A DNA stretch of 64,000 bases, taken from contig NZ_CP020042.1 of the NCBI RefSeq assembly GCF_002028425.1, forward strand, positions 6,671,560-6,735,559, written 5' to 3'. The notes beneath the pieces were generated by a model, which saw nothing but the letters and a program-made list of their open reading frames with translations, was not told the DNA's origin and ran no database searches. Numbering within the stretch: position 1 is the stretch's first letter; each line of letters opens with the position of its first letter. The translations under genes were made by a program, and so were the position numbers. This DNA comes from Streptomyces katrae. Its GTDB lineage: Bacteria > Actinomycetota > Actinomycetes > Streptomycetales > Streptomycetaceae. Shown in pieces: positions 7,883 through 15,670 of the stretch.

Positions 7883-8761
7883 TCAGGCGGGGACGGGCGC
7901 CGGGCGGCTGCCGGAGTCCCGGTCGGCGGCCAGCCGCCGCCACGCCAGCAGCGAGCACAGGGCGAAGCCCAGCGCGTTGCCGAGGCCGTGGGTGGCGGCC
8001 ATCCAGGTCAGGGTCGGGTGGACGACGCCGGTGGCCTCGCCGGCGGCCCACCACAGGGCGAGCAGCATCGTCGCCGCCAGTACCGAGGACGAGACCGTGA
8101 GCAGCGCGCCCGTCACCCGGTCCCGGGCGGCGGGCCGCAGCTCGCGCCAGGTCACCAGCGCCACCGTCCACATGCCCCCGGTCAGCACGACCGCACCCAG
8201 CAGCTCGGCCCAGTCGTCCACGAAGTACCCGAGCAGCACGAGCAGCGTCCCCGCCGGCACGCTGTACGCCGCCCAGCGCGCCCGGTGTGCCGCAGCCGCC
8301 GACCGGCACACCAGCCCGGCGACGAGGGCGGCCGTGAACCCGGCGAAGTGGAAGTGCGGGACGGTCAGGGCCAGGACGCCCAGGTCGAAGCCGAAGAGCC
8401 GGTACCCCGCCCGCTCGGCGACCAGGGCGGTCGCGGCGACCGAGGGCGAGGCCAGGGCGGTCAGCACCGCCACCTCGGCCGGGGCGGGGAAGCGGGCGCC
8501 CCCGGACCGCGCCCGGGCGGCCCCGCGGCGCAGCCGGGCCCCGGCCGCGCACAGGAGGGCCAGGGCGGCGGCCGCGTACAGGGCGGCGAGCGCGGTGGCG
8601 GCGCCCCCGCGCGGCAGCCACAGCGACAGCGCACCCGGGGCGGCCGCCCACGGCCACAGCCGGACGGCCCGGCGCAGCCCGGCCGGATCGATCAGCCGCA
8701 GGCCGACGGGGACGGCGTAGAGCATCCCCAGGGCGACGATCAGGTTCACGAGTACGGTCAC
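7883..8761 (-). CDS. YndJ-like multi-pass membrane protein
   Basis: This is a strongly hydrophobic protein of about 292 residues with some eight membrane segments. The FGFDLGVLALTVPHFHFAGF segment and a TWMAATHGLGNALGF segment are typical of the YndJ family. The GTG at 8761 is preferred because AAAGGAG lies five bases upstream; the TTG at 8785 gives a longer frame but would overlap the operator. It is the first gene of the YndJ-DUF1990-LMF operon. A -35/-10 pair and two TTGAAC/GTTCAA palindromes sit immediately upstream, so transcription is probably repressed by a TetR-type factor encoded elsewhere. The biochemical role is not known. Confidence 0.83.
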   Translation of the reverse strand: MTVLVNLIVALGMLYAVPVGLRLIDPAGLRRAVRLWPWAAAPGALSLWLPRGGAATALAALYAAAALALLCAAGARLRRGAARARSGGARFPAPAEVAVLTALASPSVAATALVAERAGYRLFGFDLGVLALTVPHFHFAGFTAALVAGLVCRSAAAAHRARWAAYSVPAGTLLVLLGYFVDDWAELLGAVVLTGGMWTVALVTWRELRPAARDRVTGALLTVSSSVLAATMLLALWWAAGEATGVVHPTLTWMAATHGLGNALGFALCSLLAWRRLAADRDSGSRPAPVPA

Positions 8762-8771
8762 GACCACTCCT

Positions 8772-8785
8772 TTGAACGTGTTCAA
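8772..8785. promoter_or_regulatory. Operator 1, TTGAAC-GT-GTTCAA
   Basis: A near-perfect 14-bp palindrome lies between the -10 box and the ribosome-binding site of the YndJ-like gene. It matches the second palindrome 43 bp away, and the half-site spacing is typical of TetR-family operators. Confidence 0.72.
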
Positions 8786-8799
8786 GGATGCTGAGCGCC

Positions 8800-8828
8800 A
8801 CCCTAGGGCTTTTCTTGAACGCGTTCAA
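8800..8828 (-). promoter_or_regulatory. Promoter of the YndJ operon
   Basis: Read on the minus strand, TTGAAC (8828-8823) and TAGGGT (8805-8800) are separated by exactly 17 nt. The -35 hexamer is one half-site of operator 2, so repressor binding would occlude RNA polymerase directly. Confidence 0.65.
8815..8828. promoter_or_regulatory. Operator 2, perfect TTGAACGCGTTCAA palindrome
   Basis: A perfect 14-bp palindrome, 43 bp centre-to-centre (about four helical turns) from operator 1. It overlaps the -35 box of the YndJ operon and lies 99 bp upstream of the divergent lipoprotein gene, so it could influence both directions. Confidence 0.75.
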
Positions 8829-8926
8829 TGCGCGGGAGGCGTGCATCTGCCGGAACTCCGGTTGCGGCCCCGGGGCTGATGCGGCAGACAAGAGAGGAGC
8901 AACCGGGGCGAAAAGGGAGATCCAGC

Positions 8927-10627
8927 GTGAACGACGAGAACGACGTGCCCGCACCGACATCCCGTCAGGCGCCGCGCCGTCATGTACCGGCCGGCGCCGC
9001 CGTCTTGGCGCTCCTCGGCCTGATCGCCGCCGGGTGCGGCGCGCAGGAGCCGGAGCAGACCAAGGGCGCCGCGGCCGAGAGCCAGGAGCTCACCCTCCAG
9101 CCGGTGGGCGCCGCCGGACCCGACCCCTTCACCGCCTCCACCTCAACGGCCGAGTCGGCCCCCGTACAGCCCCCCGTGCCGAACAAGTCCGGCCAGGGCA
9201 TCCGCACGGTCGGGGCCGCCACCCCCGGCCTGTACGGCGGAACGAACCGGCTCGGCAGCTGCGACGTCGAACGCCAGGCGGCCTACCTCACCGCCGACGA
9301 CGCCAAGGCCCGGGCCTTCGCCCAGGCCACCGGCATCGAACAGGAGAAGATCCCCGAGTTCCTGCGCGGCCTCACTCCCGTGGTGCTGCGCGCCGACACC
9401 CGCATCACCAACCACGGCTTCCGCGACGGCCACGCCGACGGCTACCAGTCCGTCCTCCAGGCCGGCACGGCCGTCCTCGTGGACGACCACGGCATGCCGA
9501 GGGTCCGCTGCGGCTGCGGCAACCCGCTGGCCGCCCCCCGCTCCGCCAAGGGGAACCCGGTGCTCAAGGGGGAGCAGTGGAACGGCTACCGGCCCAACCA
9601 GGTCGTCGTCATCGAACCCACCATCCAGCCGATCAAGAGGCTGGTCATCGTCAACCTCGCCGACAACACCTGGATCGAGCGGAAGGCCGGTGACGACGGC
9701 GCCCAGGACAAGGCGCCGAAGGTACCGCCCCCCTACGACCCGGCCGAGGGCATCCCCAACAGCCCCCCGACCCCGCCGGACGACCCCTCCGACCCCTGCG
9801 CCACGGCAGGCACCTCCGGCCCGCCCCGGACCGCCCCGCCGACGGCACCTCCCGCCCCGCCGTCCGGCCCGCCCTCGGACCAGCCCCCACCGACCGGCCC
9901 GCAGCCCCTGCCGGAGACGGCCCCGCCGCTGGACGCCCCCTCCACCGGCGGGCAGCACCTGCCGGAGACGGCCCCGCCCCTGGACACCCCGTCCCCAGGA
10001 GGCCGGCCCCTGCCGGAGACGGCCCCGCCCCTGGACGCCCCCTCCGCCGGCGCGCAGCACCTTCCCGAGACCGCCCCGCCGCTGGACATCCCCTCCGCCG
10101 GCGCGCAGCACCTGCCCGAGACCGCCCCGCCGCTGGACCTGCCCGGGCAGGCCGGACCCCTGGGCGCGCCCGCCGAGACCGCACCCCTGGACGCCCCGCC
10201 CGCCGCCGGCCCGCCGGGAGCCCCGGCCCAGGCCGGGCCCCTGGACGAGCAGCTGCCCGTCCCCGCCGGACCCGGCGTCCCGGGCGAGGCCGGCGTGCCC
10301 GGACCGCCCTCCGCCACCGGCCCCACGCCCACCACCCCCTGCCCGTCCGACTCCGCCCCCACCGCCCCCGGCGGGCAGACCCCTCCGCAGGCGCCCGCCA
10401 CCCCGCCCCCCGGCGACCTCCCGAGCGGCACCACCACCCCCGCCGACCCCTTCTCGGACGTTCCCACCGCCCCCACCGCCCCCCTCGCCCCCGTCCCCGC
10501 CGAACCCGGCCTGACCCCGGACCCCCAGGACGTACCGACCACCGGGCCGGCCGCGCCCGCCGACCCGTTCGGCTTCCCCGACCAGCAGCCTGGCACCGAC
10601 CAGAGCCCCAACCTGGAGAGCGCCTGA
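8927..10627 (+). CDS. DUF6777-type lipoprotein with proline-rich repeat tail
   Basis: This 566-residue protein starts with an N-terminal hydrophobic segment ending in a LIAAGC lipobox (Cys at about residue 36), so it is a predicted outer-leaflet lipoprotein. Residues ~50-260 are a DUF6777-like domain (TPGLYGG...CDVE, LRGLTPVVLRADTR, VTNHGFRDG-type and VPRVRC-CGNPL stretches). The remaining ~300 residues are Pro/Thr/Ala-rich, with five 17-residue repeats LPETAPPLDxPS encoded by 51-bp repeats (9908-10162). The GTG start has AAAAGGGAGA six bases upstream. It is divergent from the YndJ operon and followed 25 bases later by a PAS/SpoIIE regulator. The function of the family is unknown. Confidence 0.85.
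   Translation: MNDENDVPAPTSRQAPRRHVPAGAAVLALLGLIAAGCGAQEPEQTKGAAAESQELTLQPVGAAGPDPFTASTSTAESAPVQPPVPNKSGQGIRTVGAATPGLYGGTNRLGSCDVERQAAYLTADDAKARAFAQATGIEQEKIPEFLRGLTPVVLRADTRITNHGFRDGHADGYQSVLQAGTAVLVDDHGMPRVRCGCGNPLAAPRSAKGNPVLKGEQWNGYRPNQVVVIEPTIQPIKRLVIVNLADNTWIERKAGDDGAQDKAPKVPPPYDPAEGIPNSPPTPPDDPSDPCATAGTSGPPRTAPPTAPPAPPSGPPSDQPPPTGPQPLPETAPPLDAPSTGGQHLPETAPPLDTPSPGGRPLPETAPPLDAPSAGAQHLPETAPPLDIPSAGAQHLPETAPPLDLPGQAGPLGAPAETAPLDAPPAAGPPGAPAQAGPLDEQLPVPAGPGVPGEAGVPGPPSATGPTPTTPCPSDSAPTAPGGQTPPQAPATPPPGDLPSGTTTPADPFSDVPTAPTAPLAPVPAEPGLTPDPQDVPTTGPAAPADPFGFPDQQPGTDQSPNLESA
9908..10162 (+). repeat. Five 51-bp in-frame tandem repeats
   Basis: Copies begin at 9908, 9959, 10010, 10061 and 10112. 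Each encodes LPETAPPLD(A/T/I/L)PS or its LPG variant plus a five-residue spacer. Spacing is exactly 51 bp; copies differ by scattered substitutions. Confidence 0.92.
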
Positions 10628-10652
10628 CCCCGCGCTGTGTCATGGTGGACCG

Positions 10653-12698
10653 GTGCCGAGCACCGTATCGCTGCCGGAGGACTGGCCCGCACACCCGGAC
10701 CGGTCCCTGTCACTGAACCGGATGGGCAGTTTCGACTGGGACCTGGTCACCGGGCTCATGCACCTGGACACGGCCGCGCTCGACGTCTTCGACACGCCGC
10801 CCGACGACTACGACGGGCGGCCGGAGACGCTGAACCGGCGCGTCCCGCCCGCCGAGGCGGCCCGGCTGGACGCGCTGGTCTCCAGCGCGCTCAAGAACGG
10901 TTCCGACAGCTACGGCGCCTACTTCCGCATCCGCTGCCGTGACGGCCGGCTCCGCTGGACCCACACCCAGGGCCGTGTCATGCGCGACCGCGACGGCCGC
11001 CCGTTCCGCATCATCGGCATCGTCCGCGACGCCACCGAGGAGCTGAGCCATTCCGCCGAACGCCTCGGCCTGGACGAGGAACGCCGCCGCCAGACCTCCG
11101 TCGTGGAATCCACCACCGCGGCGCTCGCGCACGCCCGTACCGTCAAGGACGTCATCGACGTCATCGGCGACGCCCACGGGCTGGAGCGGCTCGGCTCGAT
11201 GGGCATGGTGATGGGCCTGGTCGAGGCGGGCCGGATCCACCTCGTGGCGGAAGGCCCGGAGGGAAGCTTCGTCCCCGGCACGCGCTACACGCGCATCGAC
11301 GAGGAGTACCCGATGAGCGAGGTGGTCCGCTCGCTCCAGCCGAGGTTCCTGGAGTCCGCCGAGGAGTTCGCCGAGGGGTACCCCGCTCTCTGGGAGAAGA
11401 TCTCGTACATGCGGATCTCGGCCGCCGCCTACCTGCCGCTGATCGCCCAGGCCCGCCCGATCGGCGCCCTCGGCCTGCTGTACGAGGACAAGGAGGGCTT
11501 CACCCAGGAGGAACGCAACCTGCTGGTCGCCCTGGGCAGCAGCATCGCCCAGAGCCTCCAGCGGGCCATGCTCCTGGAGCAGGAGCACGACCTGGCCGAA
11601 GGGCTCCAGCAGGCCATGCTGCCCCGCCGTATACCGGACGTCCCGGGCGCCCGGATCGCGGTCCGCTACCGGTCCGCGAGGATGGGCCAGGACATCGGCG
11701 GCGACTGGTACGACGTCATCCCGCTGCCGGGCGGCCGCGTCGGGGCCGTCATCGGCGACGTCCAGGGCCACGACACGCACGCGGCCGCGGTCATGGGGCA
11801 GCTGCGCATCGTGCTGCGCGCCTACGCCGCCGAGGGGCACTCGCCGGGCACGGTGATGGCCCGCGCCTCGGTCTTCCTGCACGAACTGGACACCGACCGC
11901 TTCGCCACCTGCACCTACGCCGAGGCCGACCTCTCCACCGGGGTGCTCCAGGTGGTCCGCGCCGGCCATATCGACCCGCTGCTGCGGACCCGGGACGGGG
12001 AGTGCCGGCGGCTGCCGGTGGAGGGCGGGATGCCGCTGGGGCTGTCGGCGGAGTTCGGCCGGCTCGAGTACCCGGTGACGACGGTCGAACTGGACTACGG
12101 GGAAACGCTCCTGCTGTGCACCGACGGCCTGGTGGAACAGCCCGGAGCCGACCTGGACGACGGCATCCGGCTGCTGACCGGCATGGTCCGCGAGGGACCG
12201 GACGACCTCCAGCTCCTCGCCGACCGGCTGTGCGAGGTGGCCGACGAGCGGGGCGGGGACGACGACATGGCCCTCCTGCTGCTGCGCCGCGAGGGCGACG
12301 ACACGGGACGCGCCGGCGGCGGCCGGCTCCAGCAGCACGTCGCCCAGGGGGACCCCGAGGCCCTTGTGGCGGCCCGCCACATGATCGGGACGGCGGTACG
12401 GGCGTGGGGTGCGCGCAGCCGGGCCGACGAGATCGAACTGGTCGCGGACGAACTGATCGTCAACGCCCTGATGCACACCGACGGCCCGGCGATCGTGACC
12501 CTCCGCGTGCTGAGCGGACCGCAGCGGCGGCTGCGGGTGGAGGTGGAGGACCGCTCCAGCGCCCTTCCGCGCCGGCGGGAGGCGGGCGAGGCGGGGGTGT
12601 CGGGGCGGGGCCTGATGCTGGTGGACCGGCTGGCGGACGTGTGGGGGGTGGAGCCGAGGGGGAGCGGCAAGTGCGTGTGGTGCGAGTTCACGGTGTAG
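10653..12698 (+). CDS. PAS-GAF-SpoIIE phosphatase-HATPase regulatory protein
   Basis: The 681-residue cytoplasmic protein has a PAS domain (~25-130), a GAF domain (~160-310), a PP2C/SpoIIE-type phosphatase domain (~330-545: GGDWYDVIPL, VIGDVQGHD, LLLCTDGLVE, GGDDDMALLLL) and a C-terminal GHKL ATPase like anti-sigma kinases (~565-680: ELVADELIVNALMHT, SGRGLMLVDRLADVWG). Members of this Streptomyces family integrate signals through PAS/GAF and switch anti-sigma-factor antagonists by phosphorylation and dephosphorylation. No antagonist or sigma gene is adjacent, so its partners are unlinked. The GTG start is preceded by CATGGT six bases upstream and lacks a Shine-Dalgarno site, suggesting a leaderless transcript. 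Confidence 0.9.
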   Translation: MPSTVSLPEDWPAHPDRSLSLNRMGSFDWDLVTGLMHLDTAALDVFDTPPDDYDGRPETLNRRVPPAEAARLDALVSSALKNGSDSYGAYFRIRCRDGRLRWTHTQGRVMRDRDGRPFRIIGIVRDATEELSHSAERLGLDEERRRQTSVVESTTAALAHARTVKDVIDVIGDAHGLERLGSMGMVMGLVEAGRIHLVAEGPEGSFVPGTRYTRIDEEYPMSEVVRSLQPRFLESAEEFAEGYPALWEKISYMRISAAAYLPLIAQARPIGALGLLYEDKEGFTQEERNLLVALGSSIAQSLQRAMLLEQEHDLAEGLQQAMLPRRIPDVPGARIAVRYRSARMGQDIGGDWYDVIPLPGGRVGAVIGDVQGHDTHAAAVMGQLRIVLRAYAAEGHSPGTVMARASVFLHELDTDRFATCTYAEADLSTGVLQVVRAGHIDPLLRTRDGECRRLPVEGGMPLGLSAEFGRLEYPVTTVELDYGETLLLCTDGLVEQPGADLDDGIRLLTGMVREGPDDLQLLADRLCEVADERGGDDDMALLLLRREGDDTGRAGGGRLQQHVAQGDPEALVAARHMIGTAVRAWGARSRADEIELVADELIVNALMHTDGPAIVTLRVLSGPQRRLRVEVEDRSSALPRRREAGEAGVSGRGLMLVDRLADVWGVEPRGSGKCVWCEFTV

Positions 12699-12777
12699 CC
12701 GCCCCGGCCCCGCGCGGCGCCGCCCGCCGTCCCCGGCCCGGGTCGCGCGGTCCCCGCGGGGGCGGCACCCTGGGAGG

Positions 12778-13638
12778 ATGCCGGAGCTACCGGAGGTCGA
12801 GGCGCTCAGGGAGTTCCTCGACGCACACCTCGCCGGGCGGGTGGTCGAACGCGTCCTCCCGCTCGCCGTCAGCGTGCTCAAGACCTACGACCCCCCGCTC
12901 ACCGCCCTGGAGGGGCAGCCCGCCGGCCCCGTGGCCCGCCACGGCAAGTTCCTCGACCTCCGCATCGGCGCCCTCCACCTCGTCACCCACCTCGCCCGCG
13001 CCGGCTGGCTCCGCTGGCAGGACTCCCTCCCCGCGCAGCCCCCGCGCCCCGGCAAGGGCCCGCTGGCCCTGCGAGTGGTCCTGGACGGCGGCTCCGGCTT
13101 CGACCTCACCGAGGCGGGCACGCAAAAACGCCTCGCGGTGTACGTGGTCCGCGACCCCCAGGAGGTCCCCGGCATCGCCCGCCTCGGCCCCGACCCCCTC
13201 GCCGACGGCTTCGACCGGGACGCCTTCGCCGCCCTCCTCACCGGTGAGCGCCGCCAGATCAAGGGGATCCTGCGGGACCAGTCCGTGATCGCCGGCATCG
13301 GCAACGCCTACAGCGACGAGATCCTGCACGCCGCCCGCGTCTCCCCCTTCAAGCAGGCCGCCTCCTTCGACGAGGAGCAGGTCACCCAGCTCTACGGGGC
13401 GGTGCGCGAGACCCTGCGGGCCGCCGTCGAACGGGCCCACGGCCTGGCCGCCGGGCAGCTGAAGGCCGAGAAGAAGAGCGGGCTGCGCGTGCACGGCCGG
13501 GAGGGGGAGCCCTGCCCGGTCTGCGGGGACACCGTCCGCTCGGTCTCGTTCGCGGACTCCTCGCTCCAGTACTGCCCCACCTGCCAGACGGGCGGCAAGC
13601 CGCTCGCCGACCGCAGGCTCTCCCGCCTCCTCAAGTAG
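12778..13638 (+). CDS. Fpg/Nei family DNA glycosylase
   Basis: The 286-residue protein opens MPELPEVE, exposing after Met removal the catalytic Pro and the Glu used for AP-lyase chemistry in Fpg/Nei enzymes. It also has GIGNAYSDEILHAARVSP (helix-two-turn-helix), LKAEKKSGLRVHGREG, and the C-terminal zinc finger CPVCG...YCPTCQTGGK with four Cys. It excises oxidised bases in base excision repair. It is about the usual length. The start codon abuts GGGAGG, too close for a Shine-Dalgarno role; translation is probably leaderless from a -10-like CACCCT at 12766-12771. Confidence 0.92.
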   Translation: MPELPEVEALREFLDAHLAGRVVERVLPLAVSVLKTYDPPLTALEGQPAGPVARHGKFLDLRIGALHLVTHLARAGWLRWQDSLPAQPPRPGKGPLALRVVLDGGSGFDLTEAGTQKRLAVYVVRDPQEVPGIARLGPDPLADGFDRDAFAALLTGERRQIKGILRDQSVIAGIGNAYSDEILHAARVSPFKQAASFDEEQVTQLYGAVRETLRAAVERAHGLAAGQLKAEKKSGLRVHGREGEPCPVCGDTVRSVSFADSSLQYCPTCQTGGKPLADRRLSRLLK

Positions 13639-13651
13639 CGGGCCCGCTGCG

Positions 13652-13657
13652 TAGACT
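13652..13657 (+). promoter_or_regulatory. -10 box of a leaderless transcript
   Basis: TAGACT lies eight bases before the ATG of the downstream membrane-protein gene, and no Shine-Dalgarno sequence is present. Confidence 0.55.
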
Positions 13658-13665
13658 CCGGCACC

Positions 13666-14052
13666 ATGGCCGAGCAGCACCAGCCACCGCCCCGGCGGGA
13701 GGTCGTCACCGGAGTCCCGCGCGCCGCCCGCCGCAGGCCGCCCGCCCACGCCCCGGCCCGCTCGGAGATCTCCGAGCAGACCACCCTCGGCGCCACCTAC
13801 GTACGCGCCCTGATGCGCAGCCAGCTGCGGGCGGCGCTGGGCGCGGTGGCGGTTCTGGTCCTGGTGCTCGGGCTGCTCCCGCTGGGCTCCCTGCTGCCCC
13901 GGGCGGCCGCGGGCCCGCTGGTGTGGGTGGCGCTCGGGCTGGTCGCGTACCCGGTGATGTGGCTGATCGCCCGCTGGTACGTGGCCCGGGCCGAGCGCAA
14001 CGAGGCGGACTTCACCGGTCTGGTGACCGACCCCGCCGATCCCACCGGTTAG
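13666..14052 (+). CDS. Small two-helix membrane protein
   Basis: A 128-residue protein with a basic, Pro-rich cytoplasmic head, two hydrophobic helices (~63-84 and ~89-112) and a short charged tail. It resembles the small membrane subunits that in actinobacteria often precede solute:sodium symporters, but no symporter follows here; the next gene runs the other way. No further function can be supported. Confidence 0.78.
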   Translation: MAEQHQPPPRREVVTGVPRAARRRPPAHAPARSEISEQTTLGATYVRALMRSQLRAALGAVAVLVLVLGLLPLGSLLPRAAAGPLVWVALGLVAYPVMWLIARWYVARAERNEADFTGLVTDPADPTG

Positions 14053-14077
14053 CCCACGCGGAGGCCGGGCCCGCCCC

Positions 14078-14592
14078 TCAGAACAGGTGCATCGCCAGGT
14101 GGCCCAGCGGCAGCCCCAGCTGCCAGGCGGGGGTCCAGACGCGGGCGTTCTCGTCCAGCCCGGGCGGGGGCCGGCCTGCGCGGGGTGGTCCGGGTCGAGG
14201 TGGGTGGCGAACAGCTCGGTGTGCTCCAGCCAGCGCCAGGCCGCCCGGGCCAGCTCCAGGTCGGGGTCCTCGGCGCCGCCGCGCTCGCGGGCCTCCTCGC
14301 CCAGGGTGAGGAACCGGGTCTGGACCCAGTCGCGCCAGGGGTGCCCGTACGCCGTCAGGGACAGCCACTCGTCGAGCTGTGAGACGACCCGGATCCCGGA
14401 GAGCTCGCCGGCCGCGTCCGAGAGGTAGATCGTCAGCGCGAGCGTGTCCCGTCCGGCACGGAACTCCAGGGTGCTGACCGGGATCAGCCGGCCCGTGCGC
14501 AGCAGCTCGTCCGCGATGTACTCCGCGTAGAGCCAGGCCATGGGCACTGCCAGCCCGCCGTCACTGGTGCCGTTCGAACCCTCGGGCTGCAC
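14078..14592 (-). pseudogene. Conserved hypothetical protein with a single-base frameshift near its 3' end
   Basis: The GTG at 14592 has an AAGGTGG ribosome-binding site and opens a frame with a sensible soluble N-terminus (MAWLYAEYIADELLRTG, LDEWLSLTAYGHPWRDWV, LARAAWRWLEHTELFATH). In frame it then runs off as WTRTPASGPPPG and on across the neighbouring genes to 12787. Adding one C to the C5 run on the coding strand (about 14172-14176) restores PPPGLDENARVWTPAWQL and a normal stop at 14078-14080. This is either a real one-base deletion or a homopolymer sequencing error. The intact product would be about 171 residues; I do not recognise its function. Confidence 0.75.
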
Positions 14593-14797
14593 CGTTCCAC
14601 CTTCTCCCGCGCGTCGAGCCTGCCGCCGTCATCCCCGAGCCTTCACCGGCGGGCTCGCGCAACGGGGGATGTTTACTCAACTTGAACGGACTGATGCCGA
14701 TTTCGGCGTGGTTTGTGTCCGGTTCGTGCGCGTGGAGGGCGTTCCTTGAGTGTTCCTCCACCGGTGCGGGGGCGGACCGCGCGCCCGCGCGCCCGGT

Positions 14798-15331
14798 TCA
14801 GGCTCCCAGCCCGTACCCCTGGAGCCCCTTGCGCAACGCGCGCAGGGCGTAGTGCGTACGGGATTTGACGGTGCCGGCCGGGATGCCCAGCTCCGCCGCG
14901 GCCTCGGCGACGGAGCGGTCCTGGAAGTAGACCTGCACCAGTACGTCGCGGTGCTCCTGCCCCAGGCTGCCGACCGCCCGCCGCACGTCGATGGCGGTGA
15001 CCGAGCCGGCCACCGCGTCCTCCGGCGCGGGCGCCTGCTCCAGGCCGTCGGGCTCGACCTCCTGGGGCCGTGACAGCCGGGCGCGCCGGGCGTCGATCGC
15101 GAGGCGCCGGGCCACGGTGAACAGCCAGGGGCGCAGGGACTCGTGCCCGGTCGCCAGCACCTCGGGGTGCTGCCAGACCCGGACGAGGGTTTCCTGCACC
15201 AGGTCCTCGGCGCGCTGCGCGTCCCCCGCCGTGAGCCCGAGCAGGAAGTAGAACAGGGCCCGCCCGTGCTCGCGCTGCAGTGCCGCGAGCGCCTCGGGTT
15301 CCGTGCGCTGGAGAGTGGGGGAGGGCGGCAC
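14798..15331 (-). CDS. ECF-type RNA polymerase sigma factor
   Basis: A 177-residue sigma-70 protein of ECF layout. Region 2 contains LFYFLLGLTAGDAQRAEDLV, QETLVRVWQHP and LRPWLFTVARRLAIDARRAR; region 4 contains HRDVLVQVYFQDRSVAEAAA, ELGIPAGTVKSRTHYALRAL. It directs RNA polymerase to a stress or envelope regulon. The GTG at 15331 is chosen because GGAAGGAG lies eight bases upstream; an ATG at 15421 is also in frame. No anti-sigma gene is adjacent: the next gene downstream is the frameshifted hypothetical. The divergent neighbour is capA-like, across a 339-bp spacer. Confidence 0.9.
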   Translation of the reverse strand: MPPSPTLQRTEPEALAALQREHGRALFYFLLGLTAGDAQRAEDLVQETLVRVWQHPEVLATGHESLRPWLFTVARRLAIDARRARLSRPQEVEPDGLEQAPAPEDAVAGSVTAIDVRRAVGSLGQEHRDVLVQVYFQDRSVAEAAAELGIPAGTVKSRTHYALRALRKGLQGYGLGA

Positions 15332-15670
15332 GTCGGTGGCTCCTTCCGGATCCGCGGGGCGGGCGAGGGGGCGGGGAGGTCTGCGGGGACCGGCCGGCGG
15401 GTCCTGGTCGTCCGGCTCCACCCACCCTCACCTGCGCGGAGCCGCCCGGGAACCGTCCGGCGCCGCCGTTGCGCCCAAGCACCCGGGTGGTCCGGTGGGC
15501 GGCCGCGCCGGACGACGAACGGTTGAACGGCACGGCGAACGGCCGCGGCCGCCGTCGGAGTGAGGCCGGGACGGGCGGACGGCGCCGTTCCTTGACTTGG
15601 GGCACCCCCTCCTATGGATTCATAGGGATTGCAGACAATCTGATAATCCCTTCAAGGAGAGCCGGGGCAG
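15332..15670. other. Divergent regulatory region between sigma factor and CapA-like gene
   Basis: 339 bp with no credible gene. The half near 15592-15660 is markedly less GC-rich. It holds TTGACT (15592-15597) followed 15 nt later by TATGGA, a CCTATG/CATAGG dyad, and a TGATAAT at 15641-15647, all pointing to the CapA-like gene. I could not find a convincing GGAAC-type ECF promoter for the sigma gene. Confidence 0.5.
15611..15626. promoter_or_regulatory. Candidate operator CCTATG-GATT-CATAGG
   Basis: A perfect 6-bp inverted repeat with a 4-bp spacer overlaps the candidate -10 region of the CapA-like gene. Confidence 0.5.

Noticed and set aside
12787..14170. Apparent 600-residue reading of the hypothetical gene starting at 14592
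   Set aside because: The part beyond about 14170 is antisense to the small membrane protein and the fpg-like gene; a one-base frameshift explains it.
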